DNA of 14,522 bases from the NCBI GenBank assembly GCA_002686445.1, contig NZCO01000059.1:1-14522 (forward strand), in the 5' to 3' direction. A program made the position numbers and the translations under genes. Positions 14,267 through 14,522 of this stretch are shown piece by piece (positions within the stretch are counted from its first letter, which is position 1; the number at the start of each line of letters is the position of its first letter). The notes under the pieces were generated by a model. It did not search any database. It worked only from the letters and a program-made list of their open reading frames with translations, and was not told where the DNA came from. This DNA is from a bacterium (GTDB lineage Bacteria > Patescibacteriota > Andersenbacteria > UBA10190).

Positions 14267-14306
14267 AAAAAAGGAGCGTTACAACACAAATGCGCTGTAA
14301 CGCTCC
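14267..14306 (-). terminator. Strong intrinsic terminator / possible attenuator before the membrane protein-pheS-pheT operon
   Basis: A perfect 11-bp stem, GGAGCGTTACA (14273-14283) with TGTAACGCTCC (14296-14306), around a 12-base loop, is followed on the minus strand by six T (14272-14267). It stands 56 bp before the first gene of the operon. It either ends the transcript coming from tRNA-Asp or controls read-through into pheST. Confidence 0.85.
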
Positions 14307-14401
14307 CTACTGCTTTACCGATGTGGCAGTCTCACCCTGCACTCCCCTATTTCAAGGTTGATGCCACCTACCACAAATGATGCCGCGTGCGACATCACGA
14401 T
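14307..14401 (-). promoter_or_regulatory. Structured leader upstream of the pheST operon (unassigned)
   Basis: This non-genic stretch between tRNA-Asp and the terminator can fold on the minus strand. GATGTCG-CACG-CGGCATC makes a 7-bp hairpin with one wobble near its 5' end. Further on GTGGCA/TGCCAC, GCAG/CTGC and ACTGC/GCAGT are pairings that exclude one another. Fragments such as AATAGGGG, GGGTGAGA and GTAGGGA recall pieces of riboswitch cores, but no family consensus is complete. Confidence 0.35.
14315..14395 (-). CDS. Possible 26-aa leader peptide
   Basis: An ATG at 14395 opens 26 codons ending TAA nine bases before the terminator stem. The peptide reads MSHAASFVVGGINLEIGECR and ends VRLPHR. 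The start lies 7 nt after a TACAGT -10 box, so the transcript could be leaderless. It has only one Phe codon, which argues against classical phenylalanine attenuation. Real translation is uncertain. Confidence 0.25.
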   Translation of the reverse strand: MSHAASFVVGGINLEIGECRVRLPHR

Positions 14402-14430
14402 ACTGTAGCGTGCACGGATGCCAAAAGCAA
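14402..14430 (-). promoter_or_regulatory. Candidate promoter for the pheST leader
   Basis: TTGCTT (14430-14425) and TACAGT (14407-14402) are 17 bp apart on the minus strand. The predicted start falls on the ATG of the 26-codon ORF. The -35 box is identical to that of the folC promoter candidate. Confidence 0.42.
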
Positions 14431-14473
14431 GAATAAGCATATATATTCAGTTTTTTTGCAGCTCTTGGTTGTG

Positions 14474-14522
14474 CGGACCCGACCGGATTCGAACCGGCGA
14501 TCTCCTGCGTGACAGGCAGGCG
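14474..14522 (-). tRNA. tRNA-Asp (GUC), 3' part
   Basis: The minus strand shows the anticodon arm CCTGC-CTGTCAC-GCAGG with anticodon GTC at 14513-14511. It is followed by a 5-base variable loop, a T arm GCCGG-TTCGAAT-CCGGT, the acceptor strand CGGGTCC and discriminator G at 14474. The next bases are CAC, so CCA is not encoded. The 5' half (D arm and acceptor) is beyond the window edge. GUC with discriminator G fits Asp. Confidence 0.92.

Noticed and set aside
14267..14400. A T-box riboswitch before pheS
   Set aside because: GGGTGAGACTGCC resembles AGGGTGGNACCGCG, but the UGGN core that pairs with the tRNA end is broken and no CCCU partner follows to form the antiterminator.
14300..14400. TPP, FMN or cobalamin riboswitch, or 5S rRNA
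   Set aside because: Short matches such as AATAGGGG, GTGAGA and GTAGGGA occur, but the conserved elements are not all present in the right order, the region is too short for cobalamin, and 5S landmarks such as CCGAAC are missing.

Overview
The window reads as chromosomal DNA of a small-genome bacterium, most likely of the Candidate Phyla Radiation and possibly Saccharibacteria-like. This placement is inferred from four things: a double-length ThyX, a four-helix membrane protein in front of pheS that I remember from CPR genomes, compact genes with 4-base overlaps, and a tRNA gene without encoded CCA. TGA ends thyX, folA and the membrane-protein gene, so UGA is a normal stop and the recoded CPR lineages are unlikely. 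Almost no start has a Shine-Dalgarno sequence.

Layout from left to right. (1) 1-392, minus: the N-terminal part of a folC-type ligase, divergent from (2) 417-4014, plus: thyX-folA-glyA, joined by two ATGA overlaps. These four genes form a folate and dTMP module. GlyA loads one-carbon units onto tetrahydrofolate, ThyX uses them to make dTMP, DHFR reduces dihydrofolate and FolC glutamylates the cofactor. (3) 4102-8051, minus, convergent with the folate operon: secE-nusG-rplK-rplA followed by two different thymidylate-kinase-like genes and a small nucleoside deoxyribosyltransferase or nucleotide hydrolase. dTMP is therefore made by one operon and probably phosphorylated or policed by products of the convergent one. 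(4) 8156-10183, minus: gyrB with a lysine-rich tail and a recognisable promoter and leader. (5) 10332-14210, minus: membrane protein-pheS-pheT, preceded by a leader with a strong intrinsic terminator. (6) 14474-14522, minus: the 3' part of tRNA-Asp(GUC).

The main oddities are: a tandem ThyX whose two halves each keep a different part of the ThyX signature; two adjacent Tmk paralogues with different Walker A lesions; a long imperfect inverted repeat filling the pheS-pheT gap and spanned by a 45-codon ORF; a possible attenuator before the pheST operon; and a gyrB leader with two competing hairpins. I see no CRISPR array, transposase, phage gene or obvious defence system.
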